Assembly: GCA_038234045.1 (NCBI GenBank)
Contig: JBBSUX010000001.1
Location: 1 to 38,382 of the forward strand
DNA length: 38,382 nt
Direction: 5' to 3'
DNA from: JBBSUX01 sp038234045
Lineage (GTDB): Bacteria; Pseudomonadota; Gammaproteobacteria; Burkholderiales; Burkholderiaceae_C
The notes beneath the pieces are model-generated. The model saw only the letters and a list, made by a program, of their open reading frames with translations, was not told where the DNA came from and searched no databases. Below, piece by piece: positions 17,064-25,524 of this stretch (position 1 is its first letter; every line of letters begins with the position of its first letter). The position numbers and the translations under genes were made by a program.

Positions 17064-17116
17064 GTATTTACTATTTATTTAGTAGCTAGTAGCGCTTAAT
17101 AAATATGGAAATATTT
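17064..17116. repeat. Comamonad-type repeat upstream of rnpB
   Basis: AT-rich segment with TTTAGTAGCTAGTAGCGCTT followed by AATAAATATGG and an ATATTT tail. It shares the core TAGCTAGTAGCGCTT exactly with the copy at 38188 and closely with that at 7918. Here it is intergenic, about 70 bases upstream of the rnpB start, and the neighbouring DNA is among the most AT-rich in the window. Confidence 0.65.
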
Positions 17117-17175
17117 CATATTTCATCAATATTTTCGAGCGTTATGAACGGAAGCACAGGGGCGGCCGCCGCAAG

Positions 17176-17384
17176 CTCATGCCTCATTCTTCCGAAATCG
17201 CCTGCGCCGGCTGCCCCTGCGCTTCTGGACGCGTGAATGGTCATGCACCGAAAACAGCGAATAGCACGGCGCGCCGAAACCGGCCGCAAAAGGCGCAACG
17301 CCTGATCCACCCCGAAGGATGTCGGGCACAGGTCGAAGCCGATTTCGGAGGAACGAGGCATGAGGCTTTGGCCTGTGCCCGACA
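17176..17384. repeat. Two overlapping inverted-repeat pairs between rnpB and the FAD gene
   Basis: Pair one: a 25-base arm at 17176-17200 (starting CTCATGCCTCATTCTTCCG) is complementary to 17340-17364, 23 of 25 positions matching. Pair two: the arm 17320-17340 (starting TGTCGGGCACAGG) is complementary to 17364-17384, 19 of 21 matching, with a 23-base loop. That loop is the second arm of pair one, so the two pairings interlock. No open frame here looks like a known protein. It may be a remnant of a small mobile element or a dispersed palindromic repeat; a structured RNA is less likely. Confidence 0.65.
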
Positions 17385-17526
17385 GCAGCGCCGCCAAGAA
17401 GCACGGCTGTTCATTTCACGGACTCTCACACCACGCAGCCAAAAATGATCCCCGTCCCCTATCATCGACGCCCTTGCTTGATCACCACAAGCCACAGGTT
17501 TTCGCTTTCCCCATTCCACGCACGCC

Positions 17527-19242
17527 ATGCTGCGCCTGACTGAAATCAAACTCCCGCTCGATCACGACGACGACGCGCTGCAGACAGCGGTAGCTGCCGC
17601 GTTGGGCATCGCCGTGGCCGACATCGGAGAAGTCAAGGTCTTCAAGCGCAGCTTCGACGCCCGCAAGGTGGCATTGCTGCAGGTCTACATCGTCGACGTG
17701 ACACTGTCTGATCCGGCGCTGGAAACCGCACTGCTGGCGCGCCATGCCGATCACCCACACATCGCGGCCGCACCCGACATGACGTGGGTGCCGCCGCCCG
17801 CTGCCAACGCTTCGCCAACGCTCCGGCCGGTCGTGGTCGGCTTCGGCCCCTGCGGCATCTTTGCCGCGCTGGTGCTGGCGCAGCGCGGCTGGCGGCCGAT
17901 TGTGCTGGAGCGCGGCAAAAGCGTGCGGGAGCGCACGCAAGATACCTGGGGCTTGTGGCGTCGTGGCGAACTGCATGCCGAATCGAACGTGCAGTTCGGC
18001 GAGGGCGGCGCTGGCACGTTTTCGGACGGCAAGCTCTGGAGCCAGATCAAGGACCCGCGACACCTCGGCCGCAAGGTGATGGAAGAATTCGTCAAAGCCG
18101 GCGCGCCGCCTGAGATCCTCTACGTGGCCCATCCGCATATCGGCACTTTCAAGCTGGTGAAGGTGGTGGAGCACATGCGTGAGCAGATCATTACGCTAGG
18201 CGGCGAAATCCGCTTTCAGCAGAAGGTGGTCGATATGCAGGTGGAGCGCGACGCTGCTGGTGCGCGCCATGTGCGCGGCCTGACCGTACTGGACCAGGCC
18301 AGTGGTCAGACGAGCGATCTGCGCTGCGACCACGTCGTATTGGCGCTCGGCCATAGCGCGCGCGACAGCTTCCAGATGCTGCATGCTCGCGGCGTGCAGA
18401 TCGACGCCAAACCTTTTTCCATCGGCTTTCGCGTCGAGCATCCGCAGAGCGTCATCGACCGTGCTCGCTGGGGCCGGCATGCGGGCCATCCTCTCTTGGG
18501 TGCGGCCGATTACAAGCTGGTGCACCACGCGCGCAATGGCCGCAGCGTCTACAGCTTTTGCATGTGCCCGGGTGGCACGGTGGTCGCCGCTACGAGCGAG
18601 CCGGGCCGCGTGGTCACCAACGGCATGAGCCAGTATTCCCGCAACGAGCGCAACGCCAATGCCGGCATCGTGGTCGGCATCGATCCGCGCGACTTTCCCG
18701 AAGATTACGGCCAGCTCGAAGATGTGGCTCCAGAAGCACATGGCAAGCCGCATCCGCTGGCCGGCATCGAGCTGCAGCGCCGGCTTGAATCGCATGCCTA
18801 TGTGCTCGGCGGCAGCAACTACCACGCGCCGGGCCAATTGGTGGGCGATTTTGTTGCCGGGCGCGCCTCCACACAGCTCGGCAGCGTCGAACCCAGCTAC
18901 AAGCCGGGCGTGACGCTGGGCGATTTGCACAGCGCCCTGCCCGCCTACGCCATTGAAGCCATGCGCGAAGCGTTCCCGGTCTTCGGGCGCAAGATCGCCG
19001 GCTTCGATGGGCACGACGCAGTGCTGACGGGAGTCGAGACGCGCACCTCTTCGCCGATCCGCATCGGCCGTGGCGCAGACGATTTTCAGAGTCTGAATAC
19101 GCGCGGCCTGTATCCGGCGGGCGAAGGCGCGAGTTATGCGGGCGGCATCCTCTCGGCCGGGGTCGACGGCATCAAGGTGGCCGAGGCGGTGGCGCGCAGC
19201 ATGGCGGTCGCATCCGCAAATTCCGAAGAAAGACATCGATGA
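17527..19242 (+). CDS. FAD-dependent dehydrogenase-like protein (COG2509 type)
   Basis: A 571-residue cytoplasmic flavoprotein of a widespread but uncharacterised family. Residues 1-85 form a ferredoxin-like N-terminal domain (LRLTEIKLPLDHDDDALQ) that is separate from the FAD fold. The dinucleotide-binding motif is atypical, VVVGFGPCGIFAA (around residues 102-114), followed by the ribose-binding acid in VLERGKSVRER. Other family hallmarks are FGEGGAGTFSDGKL, SFCMCPGGTVVAA and YPAGEGASYAGGI near the C-terminus, which binds the flavin. The substrate is unknown. The stop overlaps the next gene (ATGATG at 19239), a flavin reductase-like protein, suggesting the two act together or are co-translated. 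Confidence 0.92.
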   Translation: MLRLTEIKLPLDHDDDALQTAVAAALGIAVADIGEVKVFKRSFDARKVALLQVYIVDVTLSDPALETALLARHADHPHIAAAPDMTWVPPPAANASPTLRPVVVGFGPCGIFAALVLAQRGWRPIVLERGKSVRERTQDTWGLWRRGELHAESNVQFGEGGAGTFSDGKLWSQIKDPRHLGRKVMEEFVKAGAPPEILYVAHPHIGTFKLVKVVEHMREQIITLGGEIRFQQKVVDMQVERDAAGARHVRGLTVLDQASGQTSDLRCDHVVLALGHSARDSFQMLHARGVQIDAKPFSIGFRVEHPQSVIDRARWGRHAGHPLLGAADYKLVHHARNGRSVYSFCMCPGGTVVAATSEPGRVVTNGMSQYSRNERNANAGIVVGIDPRDFPEDYGQLEDVAPEAHGKPHPLAGIELQRRLESHAYVLGGSNYHAPGQLVGDFVAGRASTQLGSVEPSYKPGVTLGDLHSALPAYAIEAMREAFPVFGRKIAGFDGHDAVLTGVETRTSSPIRIGRGADDFQSLNTRGLYPAGEGASYAGGILSAGVDGIKVAEAVARSMAVASANSEERHR

Positions 19243-19904
19243 TGACTGCGAAGACAGATTCACCAGCGCCCGGTGTGGCTGCCATGCAAGCCGATATGCA
19301 TGTCTACGAGCCCGCGCAAGGCCACGGGCTGCCGCACGATCCGTTCAACGCTATCGTCGGTCCACGGCCGATCGGCTGGATCTCGTCGCAGGACGCGGCA
19401 GGCCGGCTGAACCTCGCGCCCTACAGCTTTTTCAACGCTTTCAACTACACGCCACCCATCGTCGGCTTTTCCAGTATTGGTCACAAGGACTCGGTCCGCA
19501 ATATCGAGGCGACGGGCGAGTTCGGCTGGAACCTGGCCACCCGCGAGCTGGCCGAACAGATGAATGCATCCTGCGCGGCTGTCGGGCCCGAGGTGGATGA
19601 GTTTGCGCTCGCCGGTCTCACGCCGGTAGCGTCTCGCCGCATCGCCGTGCCGCGCGTGGGTGAGAGCCCTGTCAGCTTCGAGTGCCGGCTGACGCAGTTG
19701 ATTCAGCTGCAGGGCGTCGACGGCGCGAAGGTTGAAACGTGGCTGGTGCTCGGTGAAGTAGTGGCCATCCACATCGCGCGCCATCTGTTGAAAGATGGCG
19801 TCTACGATACGGCTGGAGCGCATCCCATCCTGCGGGGCGGCGGGCCAGCGGATTACTTTCAGGTCATGCCGGAGAATCTCTTTCGCATGTTCCGGCCGAA
19901 GTAG
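19239..19904 (+). CDS. Flavin reductase-like FMN-binding split-barrel protein
   Basis: A 221-residue protein of the flavin reductase / DIM6-NTAB family. The start of the domain is NAIVGPRPIGWISSQDAAG with NLAPYSFFNAFNYTPPIVGF, the FMN-binding region, then FGWNLATRELAEQMN and VETWLVLGEVVAIHI. These proteins bind FMN and either reduce it with NAD(P)H or act as small flavoenzymes; the exact reaction is unknown. The first ATG overlaps the upstream stop; a second ATG immediately after is equivalent. The 30-residue N-terminal extension is variable. Its coupling to the COG2509 flavoprotein is the best clue to its role. Confidence 0.9.
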   Translation: MMTAKTDSPAPGVAAMQADMHVYEPAQGHGLPHDPFNAIVGPRPIGWISSQDAAGRLNLAPYSFFNAFNYTPPIVGFSSIGHKDSVRNIEATGEFGWNLATRELAEQMNASCAAVGPEVDEFALAGLTPVASRRIAVPRVGESPVSFECRLTQLIQLQGVDGAKVETWLVLGEVVAIHIARHLLKDGVYDTAGAHPILRGGGPADYFQVMPENLFRMFRPK

Positions 19905-19992
19905 CATCGTCCGGCACCATTTTTTGCGGCCCTGACAACCTTCACGGCCTTTCGACCCTTTTTTTCTTTCACGGCTTTGTGCCCTGCTTCTG

Positions 19993-20865
19993 ATGAACGA
20001 CACCGCCGAATCCCCCCTTTCCGCCGATGCGGTAGCGCCCGGCACAGACATCCCTGTTGTCACTGCAGGCCCATCCGATCAGCAAAACGATAAAAGCCAG
20101 GCCGAGGGCCAAGGCAAGGGTCAGCGCCAGGGCAATGGGCCATCCAACCCACAGAAGAAAAAAGCGCCACGCGCCCGCGGCCCGAATCCGGTTCTGGAAA
20201 AGCTCTTCGAGCTCTACCCGCAACTCTTTGGCGCCCGGTTTATGCCGCTCAAACTCGGTGTGTTCCAGGAGCTGATGGCGCGGCATCCCGACGCCTTTGC
20301 CAAAGACGAGCTCAAGGTCGCAATGGGCCTGCACGCGCGCTCCACCCGCTACCTGGAATCCGTGGCGGCAGGCCATCCGCGCCATGACCTGGACGCTCAG
20401 CCAGTTGAGCCGGTTGCGCCAGAGCATGTGCATCACGCCATCATGGAGCTGCACCGCCGCCGCCAGCTGCGCACACCAGACGACCTTTCTGGTGAGTTGC
20501 GCAACCGACTGGCGCGTGCGATCGACGAGAGCGGCCTCAGCCGTGAAGACTATGCGGAGCGCACCCGCACGCAGAACGAAGATCACAACGAGATGCTCGA
20601 AGGCGCGCTGGCGGAGCACGCCGGCTTTGTCGCGCGGCGCGAAGCCCTGTTGCGTGCGTTTGAAGCCAGCGGCAAAACCGAGGCCGAGTTTGCCGACATG
20701 TACGGCATGGACCCGAAGGAAGTGAACCGCACACTCAAGCGCGCCCGCCTGCCTGCGCCGGTAGCAGCCGCTCCCGTCGCGACCGCCGAACCGGAGGCAG
20801 AGGATGCGCCAGAGGCAGCAGCTGCGCCGGCAGAAGACAGCACGCCTTCAGATCCATCGGTCTAA
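19993..20865 (+). CDS. ProQ/FinO domain RNA chaperone
   Basis: A 290-residue protein with a ProQ/FinO RNA-binding domain at about residues 64-180: NPVLEKLFELYPQLFG, PLKLGVFQELMARHP and LHARSTRYLESVAAG are the family's conserved helices. Such proteins bind structured sRNAs and mRNA 3' ends and affect their stability. The domain is preceded by a 60-residue low-complexity tail rich in Gln, Gly and Lys (SQAEGQGKGQRQGNGPSN) and followed by an acidic helical region, then an Ala/Glu/Pro tail. Both tails are expected to be disordered. The ATG at 19993 lacks a clear ribosome site. It stands 88 bases after the flavin reductase gene and converges on htpX, 78 bases away. Confidence 0.9.
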   Translation: MNDTAESPLSADAVAPGTDIPVVTAGPSDQQNDKSQAEGQGKGQRQGNGPSNPQKKKAPRARGPNPVLEKLFELYPQLFGARFMPLKLGVFQELMARHPDAFAKDELKVAMGLHARSTRYLESVAAGHPRHDLDAQPVEPVAPEHVHHAIMELHRRRQLRTPDDLSGELRNRLARAIDESGLSREDYAERTRTQNEDHNEMLEGALAEHAGFVARREALLRAFEASGKTEAEFADMYGMDPKEVNRTLKRARLPAPVAAAPVATAEPEAEDAPEAAAAPAEDSTPSDPSV

Positions 20866-20943
20866 CAAAGGGCTTCACGTCGCGCAGGCAGCAAGGCGAC
20901 TCGGAGGGCGCCGCGGCCGGGCTGATCGCGCGGCGTTTCTCTT

Positions 20944-21822
20944 TCAGCGACCGCTGCTGGCCTGCAGCGCCGCGATCCGCTCCTCAATCGGCGGATGGGT
21001 CGCGAATAGCTGGCCGATGCCGCCGGTGATACCCATGGCCTGCACGCTCTTGGGCAATACGCCCGGCACCATTCCGCCGAGTCGCGCCAGTGCGGCGACC
21101 ATCGGCTGGGGTCGACCCATCAGCTTGGCCGAACCCGCATCGGCACGAAACTCGCGGTGCCGTGAGAACCAGGCCACGATGATGGCCGCCAGAAAACCCA
21201 GCACGATGTCGAGCACGATGGTGGTGGCGTAGTAGCCGATACCGGGGCCCGATCGATTGTCGTTGTTCCGGTTCAAGAAGCTGTCCACCGCGTAGCCGAT
21301 GACCCGGCTCAGGAACACCACGAACGTGTTCATTACGCCCTGGATCAGCGTCATCGTCACCATGTCGCCATTGGCAATGTGCGCCACTTCATGGCCGATC
21401 ACGGCCTCGATCTCTTCGCGCGTCATGCCCTGCAGCAGGCCGGTAGAAACCGCCACCAGCGCAGAGTTCTTGAAGGCTCCGGTGGCAAAGGCGTTGGCAT
21501 CCCCTTCGAACACGCCGACCTCGGGCATGCCGATCCCGGCTTTGTCGGCAAAGCCCCGTACCGTCAAAACCAGCCAGGCTTCGTCGGCATTGGCCGGCTC
21601 TGAAATGACCCGCACGCCCGAGCTCCACTTGGCCACCGGCTTGCTGATGAGCAGCGAAATGAAAGCGCCCCCAAAACCGAACACCAAGGCGAATCCGAGA
21701 AGTGCCGGCAGATTCAACCCGTTGGCGGTGAGGTAGCGATTGAAGCCCAGCAGGCTGGTGACAATACCCAGCACCACCACGACAGCGAGGTTGGTGAGGA
21801 CGAACAAGGCGATGCGTTTCAT
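20944..21822 (-). CDS. htpX: Membrane zinc metalloprotease HtpX
   Basis: A 292-residue inner-membrane protease (family M48) involved in quality control of membrane proteins under stress. Two hydrophobic segments open the protein (residues 4-25 and 38-60), then the zinc site HEVAH (144-148) follows the helix TREEIEAVIG. The third ligand is the glutamate in HREFRADAGSAKLM. Two more membrane segments lie between (TFVVFLSRVIGYAV and TIVLDIVLGFLAAIIV). The start at 21822 is supported by GGAGAA seven bases upstream and by family length; the frame continues open upstream to 22089 but has no relation to HtpX there. No heat-shock promoter was recognised in the 154-base gap to the next gene. Confidence 0.96.
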   Translation of the reverse strand: MKRIALFVLTNLAVVVVLGIVTSLLGFNRYLTANGLNLPALLGFALVFGFGGAFISLLISKPVAKWSSGVRVISEPANADEAWLVLTVRGFADKAGIGMPEVGVFEGDANAFATGAFKNSALVAVSTGLLQGMTREEIEAVIGHEVAHIANGDMVTMTLIQGVMNTFVVFLSRVIGYAVDSFLNRNNDNRSGPGIGYYATTIVLDIVLGFLAAIIVAWFSRHREFRADAGSAKLMGRPQPMVAALARLGGMVPGVLPKSVQAMGITGGIGQLFATHPPIEERIAALQASSGR

Positions 21823-21976
21823 GGATTCTCCGTGGGTGGACTGATGCCCATTGCGCGGCAGATGGAGGCAGGCGTGCCCCGATTCAAGCCGTGCCACGTC
21901 GCAGATTCGCTTGTTGTCTGGTTCTGATGCTGCCCTGCGAGGACTGTGCAAGAGAGCGATGATAGAAGCAAAAAGT

Positions 21977-22834
21977 TCATACGACAGGGGCGGTTCGACT
22001 GGGTCGAAAAACCAGCGAATCGTCGTAGAACGCCGGGCTCTCGTTGGCCGGCCACCAACCGGGCACGCCCAGCACCGGCAGAGGCGCAAAGGGCTTCGAC
22101 GCCAGCCGCTCGGCAGTCAGGTGCCGCGCCATCCAGACGTCGGTAGGCAAGAGGTCGGCATCAAACTCGTTCGATAGTTTTTCCATAGCTAAAGGCCTAT
22201 GCAGTACATGCGCCACGATGCTTTTTCTTGGGGAAACAAGTTTCTCCAACAAGGCGTGTCCAAAAAGCTCCAAACGAGCGTAACGCCAAGCGTCGCGATG
22301 CGTGATAAACAACGCAGTCCAGTCGCGCGCCTGCAGGGCGTGCCATAACACCTCAGGCGCAGTGAACACAGCACCGTTTTCATCTAACACGGTGGCGGCA
22401 TCGCGCACGAGGCCGCGCACTCGGCCCACGCCGTCTGCAGCAATTGCCGAGGCCTGTATCCGGTTGAGCTGTGTCTTCGTTTGCGGATAGCGCAGCCACG
22501 CGAGGCCGTTGAAAAAATCGTGCAGGTTGTCGCGAGTGGGGACCTGTCCAGTGTTGGCGATGAAGCGTTCGTATGGCATACCGGGCGGCAGCGTCTCTTG
22601 GCGAACGAAGCGAACCGCAGCGGTCGTTGTCAACGCGTTCAACGCATCGGCTGTATGTGCGCCGCCCAGACTTGTCGACCCCACAACGTGACCGCTTAGG
22701 TGCCACGGGATGAACCAGGGCATGCTCCAGTCGATAAGGGGTGACGCCAGCAAGCAGAGAACCGTCAGCGTTTGACTATGCCAGCTTCCAGGCCAGCGTA
22801 TCGCCACCGCGCAATGGCTTAAGCGCAGCGTCAC
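21977..22834 (-). CDS. DUF3025 family protein
   Basis: A protein of up to 285 residues of the DUF3025 family, function unknown, common in beta- and gammaproteobacteria. Family segments are IDWSMPWFIPW near the start, NLHDFFNGLAWLRYPQTK, RDWTALFITHRDAWRYARLELFG (read in two parts), and KPFAPLPVLGVPGWWPANE near the end. The start is uncertain: the ATG at 22834 would overlap pyrC by 59 bases, and its first 25 codons look like shadow sequence. A TTG near 22753 or the ATG at 22723 may be used instead. About residues 212-222 (HRPLAMEKLSN) are encoded by a repeat-like insertion (separate entry). It is translated downstream of pyrC, probably coupled. Confidence 0.82.
   Translation of the reverse strand: MTLRLSHCAVAIRWPGSWHSQTLTVLCLLASPLIDWSMPWFIPWHLSGHVVGSTSLGGAHTADALNALTTTAAVRFVRQETLPPGMPYERFIANTGQVPTRDNLHDFFNGLAWLRYPQTKTQLNRIQASAIAADGVGRVRGLVRDAATVLDENGAVFTAPEVLWHALQARDWTALFITHRDAWRYARLELFGHALLEKLVSPRKSIVAHVLHRPLAMEKLSNEFDADLLPTDVWMARHLTAERLASKPFAPLPVLGVPGWWPANESPAFYDDSLVFRPSRTAPVV
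22168..22200. repeat. Possible comamonad-type repeat fragment inside the DUF3025 gene
   Basis: AT-rich CGATAGTTTTTCCATAGCTA followed by AAGGCCTAT, matching the outer parts of the dispersed element but lacking the AGCGCTT core. It encodes PLAMEKLSNE between two family-conserved segments. The match is weaker than for the other copies. Confidence 0.35.
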
Positions 22835-23822
22835 CGAACGGGACCGATTCGGGCACTGTCCAGGTCTCGCGACGGAGAGTTACTGTCTCGGTGTTGCGTG
22901 GCAGGCCGTAGAAATCGGGGCCGTAAAGGCTGGCAAAGCCTTCGAGCTTGTCGAGGGCCTGCGCAGCGTCGAAGGCCTCGGCGTACAGCTCGAGCGCGGT
23001 CAGTGCGCTGTAGCAGCCGGCACAGCCGCTGGCATGCTCTTTCAGATGGGCGGCGTGCGGTGCGCTGTCGGTACCCAAAAAGAATTTGGGGCTGCCGCTG
23101 GTAGCAGCCTCTACCAGCGCTTGACGGTGGAGCTCGCGCTTCAGAATCGGCAGACAGTAGAAGTGCGGACGGATGCCACCGGTGAATAGCGCGTTGCGGT
23201 TATATAGCAAATGCTGCGGCGTGATCGTGGCGGCCACAAAACGGTCTGCGCTGCGCACATAGTCGGCTCCCTCTTTGGTGGTGAGGTGCTCGAAGACGAT
23301 TTTGAGTTCAGGGAAATCCCGTCGCAGCGGGATCAGGACTCGGTCGATGAACACCGCCTCGCGATCAAAAACATCAACGGTTTGATCTGCCACCTCGCCG
23401 TGAATCAGCAGCAGCAATCCTTGCCGCTGCATCGCCTCAAGCGCGGGATAGGTAAGCCGAATATCCGTCACGCCCGCGTCGCTGTTGGTGGTTGCGCCAG
23501 CCGGATAGAGCTTGACCGCTACGACCCCCGCTGCTTTCGCGCGTTCGATCTCGGCCGGGGCGAGGCGGTCGGTCAGGTAGAGCGACATCAACGGCTCGAA
23601 GGAATATCCGGATGGCACTGCATCGACAATTCGCTGGCGGTAGGCCATCGCCTGTTCAGCCGTCGTAATGGGCGGGCGCAAATTGGGCATGATCAGCGCG
23701 CGCCCCATTTGACGGGCAGACGCCGGGACCACCGCGCGCAACGCGTCCCCGTCGCGGACATGCAAATGCCAGTCGTCCGGGCGGATCAAGGTGAGGGAAT
23801 CAATTGGGCTAGACATAGACAT
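22776..23822 (-). CDS. pyrC: Dihydroorotase (class II)
   Basis: A 348-residue zinc enzyme of pyrimidine synthesis that cyclises carbamoyl-aspartate to dihydroorotate. The metal-binding HLHVRDG is at residues 19-25, the carbamylated bridging lysine is K104 in AVKLYPAGATTNSD, and further ligands lie in HGEVAD and FEHLTTKEG. The catalytic aspartate is in FLGTDSAPH. The sequence ITPQHLLYNRNALFTGG is the usual substrate loop. Length equals that of E. coli PyrC. Two in-frame ATGs (23822 and 23816) are possible. It is the first gene of a likely pyrC-DUF3025 transcript; the upstream 238 bases hold no recognised gene. Confidence 0.97.
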   Translation of the reverse strand: MSMSSPIDSLTLIRPDDWHLHVRDGDALRAVVPASARQMGRALIMPNLRPPITTAEQAMAYRQRIVDAVPSGYSFEPLMSLYLTDRLAPAEIERAKAAGVVAVKLYPAGATTNSDAGVTDIRLTYPALEAMQRQGLLLLIHGEVADQTVDVFDREAVFIDRVLIPLRRDFPELKIVFEHLTTKEGADYVRSADRFVAATITPQHLLYNRNALFTGGIRPHFYCLPILKRELHRQALVEAATSGSPKFFLGTDSAPHAAHLKEHASGCAGCYSALTALELYAEAFDAAQALDKLEGFASLYGPDFYGLPRNTETVTLRRETWTVPESVPFGDAALKPLRGGDTLAWKLA

Positions 23823-24060
23823 GCGTTCGAATGAACCAACGATCGATCGGCCGGGTGGGACGCTCGGTGCAGCAGCGCCGGCTCAGGCAAGCACGACCTG
23901 ACGGAGCCGCAGAGCGAACGTAGAGGGCGTTCATGACCGCTCCGGGGAGCGCAACTGGCGGGATCGATCGTCTCGGGATGATCGGCACCCCCTGCTGACT
24001 GAGGCCAGGCACCACCGCGCCGCATCTGCTCTGTGGAGCGAGCGAAACGACGGTTTCCCT

Positions 24061-24810
24061 TCAGTGCTGCAGGATCTTGTCGAGAAAATCCTTGGTACGC
24101 GGCTGCCGCGCTTCAGGATGGTTGAAGAAATCCTCCTTCGAGCAATCTTCAAGGATACGGCCGCCCACGTCGATGAAGATCACGCGATTGGCTACCTTGC
24201 GGGCAAACCCCATTTCATGGGTGACGACCATCATTGTCATGCCTTCCTTCGCAAGACCGACCATCACGTCCAGCACTTCGCCCACCATTTCAGGATCAAG
24301 CGCCGAGGTGGGTTCATCAAAAAGCATGACCACAGGGTCCATCGACAAGGCGCGGGCAATGGCTACGCGCTGCTGCTGGCCGCCAGAGAGCTGACCGGGG
24401 AATTTGTCCTTGTGCGCCATAAGACCGACACGGTCGAGCATTTTCAGTCCGCGCTGGAGCGCTTCGTCCTTGCTGCGACCGAGCACCTTGATCTGGGCAA
24501 TGGTGAGGTTCTCGGTCACGGAGAGATGGGGGAACAACTCGAAGTGCTGGAAGACCATACCGACACGCGAACGCAATTTCGGCAGATTGGTTTTTGGATC
24601 GTGCAGCGGCGTGCCGTCGACGGTGATTTCACCTTTCTGGAACGGCTCCAGCGCATTGACCGTCTTGATCAGGGTGGACTTGCCCGAACCAGAGGGCCCG
24701 CACACCACCACCACATCGCCCTTGTTGATGGCCACGGAGCAGTCGTTCAGAACCTGCACCGAGCCGTACCACTTCGAGACGTTCTTGATTTCGATCATTT
24801 GTTCAGACAT
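24061..24810 (-). CDS. gltL: Glutamate/aspartate-type ABC transporter ATP-binding protein
   Basis: A 249-residue polar amino-acid uptake ATPase. Walker A is CGPSGSGKST, the Q-loop region is GMVFQHFELFPHLSV, the signature is LSGGQQQR, Walker B is VVMLFDEPTSALD, and the H-loop is VTHEMGFAR. Length and sequence fit the GltL/GlnQ group; HFELFPHLSVTENL favours GltL. A good ribosome site (AAGGAAG) precedes the ATG at 24810, and the gene lies 21 bases after the permease stop. It is the last gene of the minus-strand gltJKL set. Specificity for glutamate/aspartate is by similarity only. Confidence 0.93.
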   Translation of the reverse strand: MSEQMIEIKNVSKWYGSVQVLNDCSVAINKGDVVVVCGPSGSGKSTLIKTVNALEPFQKGEITVDGTPLHDPKTNLPKLRSRVGMVFQHFELFPHLSVTENLTIAQIKVLGRSKDEALQRGLKMLDRVGLMAHKDKFPGQLSGGQQQRVAIARALSMDPVVMLFDEPTSALDPEMVGEVLDVMVGLAKEGMTMMVVTHEMGFARKVANRVIFIDVGGRILEDCSKEDFFNHPEARQPRTKDFLDKILQH

Positions 24811-24831
24811 TTTTTCTTCCTTCTCGGGCGA

Positions 24832-25524
24832 TCAGCGAATGATGGCGATCTTGCGATGCAGACGCTTGACCATCAGGGACAGCGAATAGCAGATGACGAA
24901 GTAGACGACGGCCGCCAGCAAATAGGATTCGATCGGACGGTTGAAATTTTTCCCGGCGGTGTCGAAACCCTTGAGCAGGTCGTAGGCGCCGATGGCGTAA
25001 ACCAGCGAAGTATCCTGGAACAGGATGATCGTCTGCGTCAGCAGCACTGGAAGCATGTTGCGAAACGCTTGCGGCAAGATGACGATGCGCATGTTCTGGC
25101 CATACGTCATTCCCACCGCTTGCCCCGCGTGGACCTGTCCCCGTGCGATCGACTGAATTCCAGCGCGCATGATCTCGCTGAAATATGCCGCCTCGAACGC
25201 GACAAAGGTAATCACGGCAGAAATTTCAGAACGGTAGTTCCGGCCTAATTCGTACGGAATGGCGTTGTAGAAGGCCGCCGGCACAAGAAGAAAGAACCAC
25301 AGGATCACCATCACCAGCGGAATACTGCGCATGCCATTCACATAGATCGTGGCTGGCACCGTCAGGATCTTCACGCCCGATAGCCGCAACAGGGCAAGCA
25401 GTGTTCCAAAGACGACACCACCCACGGTCGCGATGGCGGTCAGCATGAGGCTGAACCAGAACCCCTTGAGAATAAATTCCCGGATCAGGGTCCAGCTGTA
25501 AAAGGAAAAGTCGAGATGGGACAT
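24832..25524 (-). CDS. gltK: Amino-acid ABC transporter permease (GltK type)
   Basis: A 230-residue inner-membrane permease with about five membrane segments. The start MSHLDFSFYSWTLIREFILK is typical of GltK. The ATPase-contact loop is GQVHAGQAVGMTYGQNMRIV followed by ILPQAFRNMLP, the HAAP-family EAA motif. The ATG shares one base with the stop of the upstream permease gene (TGATG), so translation is coupled. With GltJ it forms the membrane heterodimer. Confidence 0.92.
   Translation of the reverse strand: MSHLDFSFYSWTLIREFILKGFWFSLMLTAIATVGGVVFGTLLALLRLSGVKILTVPATIYVNGMRSIPLVMVILWFFLLVPAAFYNAIPYELGRNYRSEISAVITFVAFEAAYFSEIMRAGIQSIARGQVHAGQAVGMTYGQNMRIVILPQAFRNMLPVLLTQTIILFQDTSLVYAIGAYDLLKGFDTAGKNFNRPIESYLLAAVVYFVICYSLSLMVKRLHRKIAIIR

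Noticed and set aside
23823..24060. Intergenic stretch checked for a tRNA or small gene
   Set aside because: No TTCGAAT-type T-loop with a matching acceptor stem, and no frame with a ribosome site; nothing supportable was found.
24064..25248. 394-codon open frame on the plus strand
   Set aside because: It lies antisense to gltL and gltK, whose motifs are complete, and its translation is a His/Arg/Asp-rich shadow typical of GC-rich antisense frames.
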